Assembly: GCA_021778895.1 (NCBI GenBank) | Contig: JAJYBR010000001.1 | Coordinates: 62,001-126,000, forward strand | Direction of reading: 5' to 3' | DNA length: 64,000 bases | Source: Actinomycetes bacterium | Lineage (GTDB): Bacteria; Actinomycetota; Acidimicrobiia; Acidimicrobiales; RAAP-2 | Position numbers and translations under genes: made by a program | The notes under the pieces: model-generated | What the model was told of the DNA's origin: nothing | The model's database searches: none | The model's input: the letters and a program-made list of their open reading frames with translations, nothing else | Shown: one piece after another, positions 43,514 to 51,408 of the stretch | How the letters are laid out: every line of letters begins with the position of its first letter | Numbering within the stretch: the stretch's first letter is position 1

Positions 43514-44775
43514 ACCAGGTCCTCCTCGGGCTCGAGTTCGGGCACCGCGACGACCGGGCGGTGCGTGCGCGCCGCGCAGGGCCGTCCCCGTCGGTGGGAG
43601 TCGAGGTGGTCGGCGAAGACGTCGAGCGCGGAGCGCACCAGGCGGACGACCCCGTCGGGGTGACGGCAGGCGCCCCGTCCCGCGATGGCGTCGGTGCGCT
43701 GCGCGAGGCGGATCAGGGCCGCGGGCGCATCGGGTCCCGAGGCCACGACCTGCTGCAGGTCGAGGGCCAGCGCTGGCAGGCCGAAGGCGCACGGTCCGCA
43801 CTGGCGGGCGCTCTCGTGGGCCATCCAGCGCGTGATGCGCAGGGTCTCGCGCAGGCCGCAGGCCTCGGCCGGCAGCACAACGACGACGCCCGCGCCGACG
43901 CTGGCCCCGAGGGGTGCCAAGGCCTCGTTGGCCAGCGGCGCGTCCAGGTGGGAGGCGGCGAGCCAGGTCCCGCCGTAGCCACCGAGGAGGACCGCCTGGG
44001 GCTCGGGGTCTGCGCCCGCGGCCCGCAGGGCCGCGCGCAGCGGCGTGCCCAGGGCCAGTTCGACGACCGTGGGGCGGGCCACCGCGCCGGTGATCGACAC
44101 CAGCGCGCTGCCGGGGCTGGCCTCGGTGCCCAGTGCGCGGAACCACGCCGCGCCGTAGCGGGCGATCAGGGCGACGTGCGCGCAGGTCTCGGCGTTGTCG
44201 ACGAGCGCCGGGGCGCCCCCGATGCGCAGGATGCTCGGCCGGTGCGGCCGGTACTGGGGCAGTGCCTGGTGGTCGTTCAGCCAGTGCACCAGGGCCGACT
44301 CCTCGCCGGCCACGTAGCGCCACGGCGGGGTGAACAGCTCCAGGGTGAGGCCGCGGTCCTCGCGGTCGCGCTCGCGCAGCGCGGCGCGCACCCCGCGCAC
44401 GGTCGACTGCTCGTCGCGGGCGACGGCGATCGAGACGCGCGTCGCACCGATCGCCCGGGCCAACGCGGTCGCGCCGTCGAGGACCAGGTGCGGGTTGGTC
44501 GCCAGCAGGGTGCGGTCCTTGTGGGCGGCCGGCTCGCCCTCCATGGCGTTGACGACCAGGACCTTGGTGTGGCCGCGCTGGGCGCGCACCACGGCCGCCT
44601 TGCGCGCGGTGGGGAACGCGGCCCCCCCGCGCCCGGTGAGCCCGGCCGCCTCGATCTCGTCGAGCAGCCCGGTGCGCGCGGTCCCAGCGCCGTAGCGGGC
44701 GCGGTGCTCGACCAGGCTGGCCGGGGGTCCCCCCACGCCAGTGAGGAGGCGCGGCAACGACCGTGCGTCACCCAC
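43504..44775 (-). CDS. NuoF-like flavoprotein (NADH:quinone oxidoreductase F-type, SLBB and 4Fe-4S region)
   Basis: 423 residues. The FMN/NADH domain has GLTGRGGAAFPTARK (about 45), NAMEGEPAAHKDR and PWRYVAGEESALVHW (about 150). The SLBB-like middle is followed by the iron-sulfur region SARQCGPC and GACRHPDG. Not part of a complex I operon, so probably a stand-alone NAD(P)H-ferredoxin or membrane reductase module. GTG 44775 overlaps the upstream gene by eight bases. Confidence 0.88.
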   Translation of the reverse strand: MGDARSLPRLLTGVGGPPASLVEHRARYGAGTARTGLLDEIEAAGLTGRGGAAFPTARKAAVVRAQRGHTKVLVVNAMEGEPAAHKDRTLLATNPHLVLDGATALARAIGATRVSIAVARDEQSTVRGVRAALRERDREDRGLTLELFTPPWRYVAGEESALVHWLNDHQALPQYRPHRPSILRIGGAPALVDNAETCAHVALIARYGAAWFRALGTEASPGSALVSITGAVARPTVVELALGTPLRAALRAAGADPEPQAVLLGGYGGTWLAASHLDAPLANEALAPLGASVGAGVVVVLPAEACGLRETLRITRWMAHESARQCGPCAFGLPALALDLQQVVASGPDAPAALIRLAQRTDAIAGRGACRHPDGVVRLVRSALDVFADHLDSHRRGRPCAARTHRPVVAVPELEPEEDLVWQ

Positions 44776-45403
44776 GGGTCCGGCTCCCGCTCTCGACGCG
44801 GGGTGCGTCCTCGGGCCGCCGGAGCCCCCGCCGACGCGGGGGGGACAGGGCGGTGCGACCGGCGGCGCGGTCGGGGCGAGCGGTCACGCGCCACAGGGCC
44901 GCGCCGGCGACCGACGCCAGGCTGGCCACGACAACGGCCAGGCCCACGCCGTGGCGTGCGTCGGTCCCGGCGCTGACCGCGTGAATCAGGGCAGCCGGGT
45001 AGCACAGCCAGCCGAGCCAGTGGATCGCGCGCCACGCGCTGTACGAGAGGCGGGCCTGGAGCAGGCTGGACAACCACACCGCGCCGAGGAGGTCCAGCGC
45101 CAGCGCCCCCAGTCCCACGGCGACGCGCCGGTAGGGGGAGGTCAGCGGGACGACGATCGAGAGCGGCCCCGTGGCCACGAAGCTGTCCGCGACGGTCGTG
45201 ACCACGTGGATCGCGAGGAAGGTCACCGTGATCGCCGAGACCGCGCGGTGGACCTGGGCCAGCTCGAAGCGGCCGACGCGCTCCCCCCCGGCCCGGTTGG
45301 CCACCAGGACCCCCAGGCAGACCATCCCGGTGAGGAGGGCCAGGGTGACCAGGCCGGTCGCCCGCGTCGTGTACCACAGGTAGGGCGAGGTCAGCCCGAT
45401 CAC
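44768..45403 (-). CDS. Ferric-reductase-like heme b transmembrane protein
   Basis: 211 residues, about six helices. Paired histidines on two helices (VHRAVSAITVTFLAIH and IHWLGWLCYPAALIH, each pair about 14 apart) fit bis-heme ligation, as in ferric reductase/MsrQ-like domains. There is no FAD/NAD domain of its own; the NuoF-like neighbour may supply it. GTG 45403 overlaps the ApbE stop. Confidence 0.83.
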   Translation of the reverse strand: MIGLTSPYLWYTTRATGLVTLALLTGMVCLGVLVANRAGGERVGRFELAQVHRAVSAITVTFLAIHVVTTVADSFVATGPLSIVVPLTSPYRRVAVGLGALALDLLGAVWLSSLLQARLSYSAWRAIHWLGWLCYPAALIHAVSAGTDARHGVGLAVVVASLASVAGAALWRVTARPDRAAGRTALSPPRRRGLRRPEDAPRVESGSRTRG

Positions 45404-46296
45404 GCCGCCTCCTCGGCGGGCCAGCCTGCGACGAGCTCGACCTGGCCCGCGGTGCCGACCAGGCGCGCGGCCCACCCGGCAGTGTCGAGGCGGGCGGGGG
45501 CGTCGGCGCCCCACACCAGGGCGGCGGTGGCGAAGGCGTTGGCCTGCCAGCACGTCGGCGCGGCGACGGTGGCACTGGCGTAGGGACCCGCGACCGGGGC
45601 ACCGGTGCGCGGGTCGATGATGTGGTGGGCGCGGCCCGTCTCGAGGCGCCAGGCGCGCCGCGCGATCGACGAGGTGGCGATGCCCCCGCCGTGGGCGAAG
45701 ACGCGCGGCGCGGCGGCCGGCGTCGTCACGCCGTCGTCGACGCCCACGACCCAGGGGCCGGTCGGGCCCGGTCCGCGAATGGCGACGTCGCCCCCGATCT
45801 CGACGAGGGCGCCGCCCCCCGGGGCCAGCTCGTCGACCACGGCGTCGCAGGTCAGGGCCTTGGCCGTGGCGCCGAGGTCGAGCCGGCAGCCGGGGGCGAG
45901 CCGCACGGTGTGGCGCTCGCGGTCCAGCGTCACCGCACCGGGTCCGGCGGCCATGACCGCCGGCCCGGCGGCCCGGGGCGTGCGGGAGGCCACGACGTCG
46001 AAGTCGGCGTCGTAGCCCAGGGTCACGAGGGCCGGCTCGACGGTGGGGTCACAGGCGTCGTCGGTCGCCGCGGCGGCCGCCAGGGCGACCGCGACGGCCC
46101 GCTCGAACACCGGAGACACCGCGACGTCCACGTTCGGGCTCTCGTTGAGCCGGCTGATCTCGCTTCGCGGATCGAAGCGGTTGCACGCGGCGTCCACGGC
46201 CGTGAGCCAGCGCCACAGCACGCGCTCGGCCTCGGGGCCGCGGGCCGGGTCCTCGACCTCGAGGGTCCCCGTGAGGCCCCACACCGCGAAGCGCAT
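45400..46296 (-). CDS. FAD:protein FMN transferase (ApbE family)
   Basis: 298 residues. CNRFDPRSEISRLN (about 39), LDLGATAKALTCD (about 165), VEIGGDVAIRG and IIDPRTGAPV match ApbE; the family attaches FMN covalently to Thr in an S/T-G-A-T-type motif. No FMN_bind-domain protein is seen in the operon. ATG 46296 is two bases after the stop of the small Thr-rich gene. Confidence 0.9.
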   Translation of the reverse strand: MRFAVWGLTGTLEVEDPARGPEAERVLWRWLTAVDAACNRFDPRSEISRLNESPNVDVAVSPVFERAVAVALAAAAATDDACDPTVEPALVTLGYDADFDVVASRTPRAAGPAVMAAGPGAVTLDRERHTVRLAPGCRLDLGATAKALTCDAVVDELAPGGGALVEIGGDVAIRGPGPTGPWVVGVDDGVTTPAAAPRVFAHGGGIATSSIARRAWRLETGRAHHIIDPRTGAPVAGPYASATVAAPTCWQANAFATAALVWGADAPARLDTAGWAARLVGTAGQVELVAGWPAEEAA

Positions 46297-46298
46297 GC

Positions 46299-46598
46299 TC
46301 AGTAGCACACCGTCGAGCCCGACGGCGTGGTGTAGCACGTGGTCGTGGTGGTCACCGGCGCCGTGGTCGGGGGGCGATAGGTCCCGGTGCTCGCGGGCGG
46401 CGTGGTGGTGGGGGCCGACGGCGTCGTCGTGGTGGTCGAGGGCACGGTCGCGGGGGCGATGACGGGTGCGGTGGCGGCGGCGTAGCCGACGAAGGCGGCG
46501 CTGGCCACGCCGGATCCCAACAGGATCGCCTGGGCGACGCGGCGCGCGCGGGTCTGGCGCCGGTCGCGTTCGCGCGGGGAGTGGGCTTCGTGTCGCAT
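46299..46598 (-). CDS. Small membrane-anchored Thr/Pro-rich protein
   Basis: 99 residues. A basic N-terminus, one hydrophobic helix (about 25-45) and an extracellular Thr/Pro/Ser-rich tail ending in a segment with two Cys flanking PSGSTV. No family recognised. First gene of the ApbE operon, the position often held by the flavin-carrying protein. ATG 46598 is chosen over a longer frame; there is no clear ribosome site. Confidence 0.65.
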   Translation of the reverse strand: MRHEAHSPRERDRRQTRARRVAQAILLGSGVASAAFVGYAAATAPVIAPATVPSTTTTTPSAPTTTPPASTGTYRPPTTAPVTTTTTCYTTPSGSTVCY

Positions 46599-46646
46599 GG
46601 CTAGGCCAACTGTGCCAGGTGGCACTAAGGGAGGCCTGGAGCTCGG

Positions 46647-48023
46647 CTAAGAACTCTCCGAGAATCCCTCGAGCCCCCCGACGTCGATCACCGTGGGCAG
46701 GCGCAAGGTGAAGCGCGCGCCACCGAGGTCGGGGTCGCGGTCGACCATGACGGTCCCGCCGAACTCCTCGATCACCTGGGCCACGATGGACAGGCCGAGG
46801 CCCGAGCCGGGCAGGGCGCGCGCCGAGCGCGAGCGCCAGAAGCGGTCGAACACGTAGGGGCGGTCCGCCTCGTCGACCCCGGGCCCCGAGTCGGCGATCG
46901 TGACCACGCCGTCGGCCGAGGCGACGGTGATGCGTCCGGAGGGGGGAGCGAACTTGACGGCGTTGGTGAGCAGGTTGCTGATCGCGCGCACCAGCCGGTC
47001 GCGGCGTCCCAGCACCCACGAGACGCTCGAGGTGGACTCGACGGTCACGTCCTTGATCCGGGCGTAGGTGCGGGCGGTGTCGACGCACTCGTCGACGACC
47101 TCGTCGAGGCGCAGGGGCACGACGGCGCCCTCGGAGCGCTCCCCGCGCGACAGCTCGCCGAGGTCGCGCACCAGCGAGGCGAGCTCGTCGACCTGGGTGA
47201 CGATGTCGACCGAGAGTTGGTCGAGGTCGTCGGTGCCCAGGTCGCCGGCGCGGCGCAGCACCTGGGCGTTGGTGCGCAGGCTGGTCAGGGGCGTGCGCAG
47301 CTCGTGGCTGGCGTCGGCGACCAGTTGGCGCTGCAGGGACTGGCTCCGCTCGACCGAGTCCATGAGGCGGTTGAAGGCGCGTCGCAGACGTCCGAGCTCG
47401 TCGTTGGCACCCTCGTCGAGGCGCCGGCTGACGTCGGTCGTCTGGGCGACGGTCTCGACCTCGCTGGTCACGTTCTCCAGGGGGTGGAGCGCCGCGCGCG
47501 CGATGGCCAGGCCGAGGCCGAGCGCGATCGCGAGGCCCCCGGCCACGACCAGCACCAGGGTCCACACCAGGTGGCGCAGCTCACCGACCTGGCCGGCGAT
47601 GTTGACCACGAACAGCTCGGCCGAGGTGGACTTGACCTGGCACAGGCCGGTCGCGCAGTCGACGACCGAGTTGGCCGGCAGGGGCACGATGAGCTCGCGG
47701 TAGGGCTGGCCCCCGAAGCTCACGGTGCGCAGCATCTGGTGGCCGTGGCCCTGGGCGATGGCCCGGATCGGGGCGTCGATGGGCACGTTCGAGCTGGGAA
47801 CCGTGTTGCCGTTGGCCAGCACCAGCTCGAAGTAGGCCCCGGTGATTAGGTTCTCGTCGCCCACGGGGTGGCTGGAGGGCGACTGCGAGGCCTGCACCAA
47901 GGACAGGTCCACCGCGTGCATGATGGCGTTGCGGGTGGTCCAGAACGACGCCAGGCTGCCCAGCACCACCGCGACGGCCGCCACGCCCAGCGTCGCGGTG
48001 ATGACGCGGAGGCGGAAGGTCAC
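46647..48023 (-). CDS. Sensor histidine kinase (HAMP, MprB-like)
   Basis: 458 residues. Two membrane helices (about 5-28 and 150-172) bracket an extracytoplasmic sensor domain of about 120 residues that contains a Cys pair. HAMP follows, then the H-box DASHELRTPLTSLRTN (about 240), N-box NLLTNAVKFAPP, and ATP-site DSGPGVDE and GSGLGLSIV. GTG 48023 overlaps the regulator stop (GTGA). The stimulus is unknown. Confidence 0.93.
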   Translation of the reverse strand: MTFRLRVITATLGVAAVAVVLGSLASFWTTRNAIMHAVDLSLVQASQSPSSHPVGDENLITGAYFELVLANGNTVPSSNVPIDAPIRAIAQGHGHQMLRTVSFGGQPYRELIVPLPANSVVDCATGLCQVKSTSAELFVVNIAGQVGELRHLVWTLVLVVAGGLAIALGLGLAIARAALHPLENVTSEVETVAQTTDVSRRLDEGANDELGRLRRAFNRLMDSVERSQSLQRQLVADASHELRTPLTSLRTNAQVLRRAGDLGTDDLDQLSVDIVTQVDELASLVRDLGELSRGERSEGAVVPLRLDEVVDECVDTARTYARIKDVTVESTSSVSWVLGRRDRLVRAISNLLTNAVKFAPPSGRITVASADGVVTIADSGPGVDEADRPYVFDRFWRSRSARALPGSGLGLSIVAQVIEEFGGTVMVDRDPDLGGARFTLRLPTVIDVGGLEGFSESS

Positions 48024-48715
48024 GAGGGGCGAAGTACGTAGCCCACGCCGCGGATCGTCTGGATCAGGCGGGGCTCGCCCCCCTCCTCAAGCTTGCGGCG
48101 CAGGTAGCCGATGTAGACGGCCAGGGAGTTGGTACCCGAGTCGAAGGTGTAGCCCCACACCAGGTCCAGGATCTGGTCGCGCGTCAGCACCTGGCGGGGA
48201 TGGCGCATGAACAGCTCCAGGAGGTCGAACTCGATCTTGGTCAGCAGGATGGTTCGCTCGCCGCGGGCCACCTCCCGGGTCAGGGGGTTCAACGTCAAGT
48301 CCTCGAAGCGCACCGCGGCCTCGTCGCCCTCGGCCAGGCTGTGTCGGCGCAGGAGGGCGCGCAGGCGGGCCAGGAGCTCGGCCAGGTCGAAGGGCTTGAC
48401 CAGGTAGTCGTCGGCCCCCACGTCCAGGCCGGCCACGCGGTCGTTGACCGCGTCGCGGGCCGTGAGCATCAGGATCGGCGTCGGATCGCCGGCGCGACGA
48501 ATGCGTCGGCACACCTCGAGCCCGTCGACGTCGGGCAGCTGCAGGTCCAAGACGATGACGTCGGGGGCGCGCAGCTGGACCGCGCGCAGCGCCGAGGAGC
48601 CGTCCTCGAACAGCTCGACGTCGTAGTCCTCCATGCGTAGGGCGCGTCCCAGGGCCGTGCGAATGGCCGCGTCGTCATCGACGATCGCCACGTACGGATT
48701 CGGAACTGGTCCCAC
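48020..48715 (-). CDS. OmpR-family response regulator (MprA-like)
   Basis: 231 residues. The receiver has the acidic pocket VDDD, phospho-Asp in VIVLDLQLPDVDG, Thr in MLTARD and Lys in DYLVKPFD; the C-terminal winged helix binds DNA (LTKIEFDLLELFMRHPRQVLTR, VYIGYLRRKLE). GTG 48715 has GGAGGAGG four bases upstream. It is cotranscribed with the kinase. Confidence 0.94.
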   Translation of the reverse strand: MGPVPNPYVAIVDDDAAIRTALGRALRMEDYDVELFEDGSSALRAVQLRAPDVIVLDLQLPDVDGLEVCRRIRRAGDPTPILMLTARDAVNDRVAGLDVGADDYLVKPFDLAELLARLRALLRRHSLAEGDEAAVRFEDLTLNPLTREVARGERTILLTKIEFDLLELFMRHPRQVLTRDQILDLVWGYTFDSGTNSLAVYIGYLRRKLEEGGEPRLIQTIRGVGYVLRPS

Positions 48716-48815
48716 GCCACCTCCTCCGGCACCGAGCACCCTCTAGTGTGGTGGTCCGGTATAAGCGGTCACCGGGGATTGGCTAATAATCGCCGAAGAC
48801 CGGTTCGTACTGTAG

Positions 48816-48888
48816 TGGCGGGTAGTTCAATTGGCAGAACAGCGGACTTTGGATCCGAAGGTTGGAGGTTCGAGCCCTCCCCCGCCAG
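48816..48888 (+). tRNA. tRNA-Gln (anticodon TTG)
   Basis: Acceptor TGGCGGG (48816-48822) pairs with CCCGCCA (48881-48887); the T1-A72 pair is typical of tRNA-Gln. D-arm GTTC/GAAC, anticodon loop CTTTGGA with TTG at 34-36, and T-arm GGAGG-TTCGAGC-CCTCC are all present. The outermost anticodon-stem pair is G-A. CCA is not encoded. A TAATAAT element (48784-48790) upstream may be its -10. Confidence 0.95.
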
Positions 48889-48904
48889 CACCACGGCCCC
48901 GACG

Positions 48905-49798
48905 TCAGCGGGCCGTCCAGAGGTCCGCCAGGATCTCGGCGAGTGCTACCGGGGCATCGCCCTGCACCGAGTGGCCCGAGTCCGGGACCGGGATGACGCG
49001 GGCGTGGGGGAGGAGGCGGCGGAAGCGCGCCTCGTCGTCGTCGTCGACCACCGATCCCGGTCCGAGGGCGCGCACCAGGGTCACGGGCATCGAAAGGCGG
49101 GAGAGCCGCTCCCAGAGGTCGCCGGCGTCCGGGGCCACCAGGCGGGCGCGGGGATGGCGCTGGTGGCGCCACACCCACGTCCCGTCGGGCCGCTGCATGG
49201 CGTTGTGGAGGACTCCCCGGCGCAGCGAGCTCTCCGAGCGCGTCGGGTTGTGCTCGACGGTGCGCGCCAGGATCTCGTCGAAGCTGGCGAACGTTTCGGG
49301 CCCGTTCACGAAGTCCGTGACGTGGCGGGACTTGTCGGGCGTGACTCCCGGCGTGATGTCGATCAGCGTGAGCGAGGCCACCAGATCGGGCCGCCGGTCG
49401 CTGACGGCGATCGCCACCAGGCCCCCGAGCGACATCCCCACGAGGTGCCGGCCCGCCGGGGCCAGGGCCTCCCAGGCCGCGATCACGTCGCTCGCGTAGT
49501 CCTCGACGGCGACCGGGCCGAAGGGGCTGGTGTCGGAGTGCCCGTGGCCGGGCAGGTCGAGCGCGAGGAGGGGGCGCCGCACCGCCAGGGCCACGGTGTC
49601 GAAGGTGTGGGCGTTCTGGCCCACGCCGTGCAGGAGGATCGCCTCGGGCGTGCCGGCGCCGAACAGCAGGCCGCTCACTTGGCGCAGGCCGTCGACGGCC
49701 ACGAAGCACCGTTGCACCGGCGGCACCGGGCCGCTCAGGCCCCACTCGTCGAGGTTCTCCTGGAAGTAGGCGAACTCGTCGTACTCGCCCGGGTTCAC
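48905..49798 (-). CDS. Alpha/beta hydrolase
   Basis: 297 residues. Oxyanion HGVGQN (about 56), nucleophile elbow GMSLGG (Ser about 122), and catalytic His in PDSGHSVQGD (about 275). Substrate unknown. GTG 49798 is preceded at exactly six bases by TACGAT and has no ribosome site, so it should be leaderless. It converges with the tRNA-Gln gene. Confidence 0.88.
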   Translation of the reverse strand: MNPGEYDEFAYFQENLDEWGLSGPVPPVQRCFVAVDGLRQVSGLLFGAGTPEAILLHGVGQNAHTFDTVALAVRRPLLALDLPGHGHSDTSPFGPVAVEDYASDVIAAWEALAPAGRHLVGMSLGGLVAIAVSDRRPDLVASLTLIDITPGVTPDKSRHVTDFVNGPETFASFDEILARTVEHNPTRSESSLRRGVLHNAMQRPDGTWVWRHQRHPRARLVAPDAGDLWERLSRLSMPVTLVRALGPGSVVDDDDEARFRRLLPHARVIPVPDSGHSVQGDAPVALAEILADLWTAR

Positions 49799-49804
49799 GC
49801 AGGC

Positions 49805-49810
49805 ATCGTA
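49805..49810 (-). promoter_or_regulatory. Leaderless promoter -10 of the alpha/beta hydrolase
   Basis: TACGAT on the minus strand, six bases (GCCTGC) before GTG 49798. It lies just before the thioredoxin stop. Confidence 0.6.
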
Positions 49811-49814
49811 GACG

Positions 49815-50207
49815 CTAGGCCTGGACCCCTTCGGCCTCGTTCTGGGCGGCCTGCTGCTTGGCCACCTCGGCGTGCACCTCGGCCATGTCGAGGGCCATCA
49901 CCTTGGTGATGAGCTCCTCGAGCGAGCGCTCGGGCAGGGCTCCGGCCTCGGAGTACAGCACGACCTGCTCGCGGATGATCATCAGGGTGGGGATGGAGAA
50001 GATGTTGAAGGCCCCGGCCAGCTGCTGCTGGGCCTCGGTGTCGACCTTGGCGAAGACGATGTCGGGGTGCGCCTCGGAGGACTTCTCGTAGATCGGGGCG
50101 AACATCCGGCACGGCGCGCACCACGCGGCCCAGAAGTCGATGAGCACCACGTCGTTGGATGACACGACCTGGTCGAAGGTCTCTGCGGTCAGCTGTACGG
50201 TCGCCAT
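49815..50207 (-). CDS. Thioredoxin
   Basis: 130 residues. Active site WAAWCAPCRMF (about 26-36) and the cis-Pro segment FSIPTLMII (about 70). A Gln/Ala/Glu-rich C-terminal extension of about 25 residues is unusual and predicted helical. ATG 50207 has GAGGAGG five bases upstream. The promoter carries an inverted repeat (50240-50255), so it is probably regulated rather than constitutive. Confidence 0.93.
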   Translation of the reverse strand: MATVQLTAETFDQVVSSNDVVLIDFWAAWCAPCRMFAPIYEKSSEAHPDIVFAKVDTEAQQQLAGAFNIFSIPTLMIIREQVVLYSEAGALPERSLEELITKVMALDMAEVHAEVAKQQAAQNEAEGVQA

Positions 50208-50236
50208 CGGGTTCCTCCTCGCGGCTCGGTGGCGCC

Positions 50237-50255
50237 AGTATACCCCCCTGGGTAT
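50237..50255 (-). promoter_or_regulatory. Thioredoxin promoter with CsoR-like inverted repeat
   Basis: A TATACT -10 (50237-50242) overlaps the inverted repeat ATACCC-CCCT-GGGTAT (50240-50255). The G-rich centre with flanking ATAC/GTAT resembles operators of CsoR-family repressors (copper or persulfide sensors). No csoR-like gene is in the window. Confidence 0.55.
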
Positions 50256-50304
50256 GAGATGTGACGGCGCGCTGGTCCGGCACCGCGCGTGCTAGGAGTG
50301 ATGG

Positions 50305-51369
50305 GTGGAGCGAATGACGGCGGCAGTGGTCCTGGCAGCGGGTGCCGGGACGCGGATGCGCTCGGCCCGGCCCAAGCCACTCCAGCAGGTGTGCGGGCGC
50401 CCGCTGACCGCCTACGTCCTCGAGGCGCTGGCCCTCCCGGAGATCTCGGCCACGGTGGTCGTCGTCGGCCATCAGGCCGCCTGGGTCGAGAAGGACCTCT
50501 CGGCCGAGCTCGCGGCGCGCCGCGCGGTCATCTTCACCCACCAGGCCGAGCAGCTGGGCACCGGGCACGCGGTGGCGGTGGCCCGTCCGGTCCTGAGCGA
50601 GGTGGTCGGTGACGACGGGGACGTCCTGATCGTCCCGGGGGACACGCCGCTGCTCGAGGGCCCCACGATTCGCTCGCTGCTGGCCGCGCACGCCGCCTCG
50701 GCGGCCGCCCTGACCCTCCTGACCGTGGAGCTCGACGATCCCCACGGGTACGGCCGGGTCGAGCGGGCCCGCGACGGCCAGCCCGCGCGCATCGTCGAAG
50801 AGGCCGACGCCACCGAGGCCCAGCGCGCCATCGGCGAGGTCAACTCGGGCGTCATGGTCGTGCGGGCCGGCGTGCTGTGGCCGGCGCTGCGACGGATCGA
50901 CCGGGCCAATGCCCAAGGGGAGTACTACCTCACCGACCTGGTCGCCGTGCTCCACGACGGCGGGCACGAGACGGCCGCCGTGCTGCTCCAAGACGCCGAG
51001 CAGGTGGCCGGGGTGAACGACCGCAGCCAGCTGGCGGCAGCCGAGGCCGTGGTGCGCCGGCGCATCGTCGAGGGCTGGCTGATCCGGGGCGTCGACATCT
51101 GGGACCCGGCGACGACCCACGTGGACGCCACCGTGCTGCTCGAGCCCGACGCCGCGATCCTGCCCGGCACGGTGCTGCGGGGCCGCACGCGCGTGGGCGC
51201 GGGCGCCCGCGTCGGCCCCCACGCCTACCTGCGCGACGTCGTGGTGGGCGCCCGGGCCCGCGTGGGGACCGTCGAGGCGCGCAACGTCCGCATCGCTCCG
51301 GGTGCGCGGGTCGCCTCCTTCCAGGTCCTCGAGCCGGGATCGACCGTCGAGGCCGACGGGCCGGCCTGA
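50305..51369 (+). CDS. glmU: GlmU-type UDP-GlcNAc pyrophosphorylase, short form lacking the acetyltransferase site
   Basis: 354 residues, against about 450-480 for full GlmU. The uridyltransferase domain (1-230) is complete: LAAGAGTRMRSARPKPLQ, HQAEQLGTGHA, VPGDTPLL and GEVNSGVMV. A left-handed beta-helix begins at about 250 but stops after a few turns. The later coils, which hold the acetyl-CoA site and catalytic His/Lys/Asn in E. coli GlmU, are absent and do not appear downstream. GlcN-1-P acetylation must come from elsewhere. GTG 50305 or ATG 50314. Confidence 0.88.
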   Translation: MERMTAAVVLAAGAGTRMRSARPKPLQQVCGRPLTAYVLEALALPEISATVVVVGHQAAWVEKDLSAELAARRAVIFTHQAEQLGTGHAVAVARPVLSEVVGDDGDVLIVPGDTPLLEGPTIRSLLAAHAASAAALTLLTVELDDPHGYGRVERARDGQPARIVEEADATEAQRAIGEVNSGVMVVRAGVLWPALRRIDRANAQGEYYLTDLVAVLHDGGHETAAVLLQDAEQVAGVNDRSQLAAAEAVVRRRIVEGWLIRGVDIWDPATTHVDATVLLEPDAAILPGTVLRGRTRVGAGARVGPHAYLRDVVVGARARVGTVEARNVRIAPGARVASFQVLEPGSTVEADGPA

Positions 51370-51396
51370 CCCTCGGGCACCCCGCGCCGGCCGGGG

Positions 51397-51402
51397 TACG
51401 CT
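51397..51402 (+). promoter_or_regulatory. Leaderless promoter -10 of prs
   Basis: TACGCT, six bases (ACGACG), GTG 51409. Confidence 0.6.
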
Positions 51403-51408
51403 ACGACG

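Noticed and set aside
46647-48715. The two-component system as PhoRP controlling the PHO boxes
   Set aside because: Kinase and regulator look like the MprAB/TrcRS type, the genes are 27 kb from pst, and no PHO box lies before them. The PHO-box regulator is more likely elsewhere.
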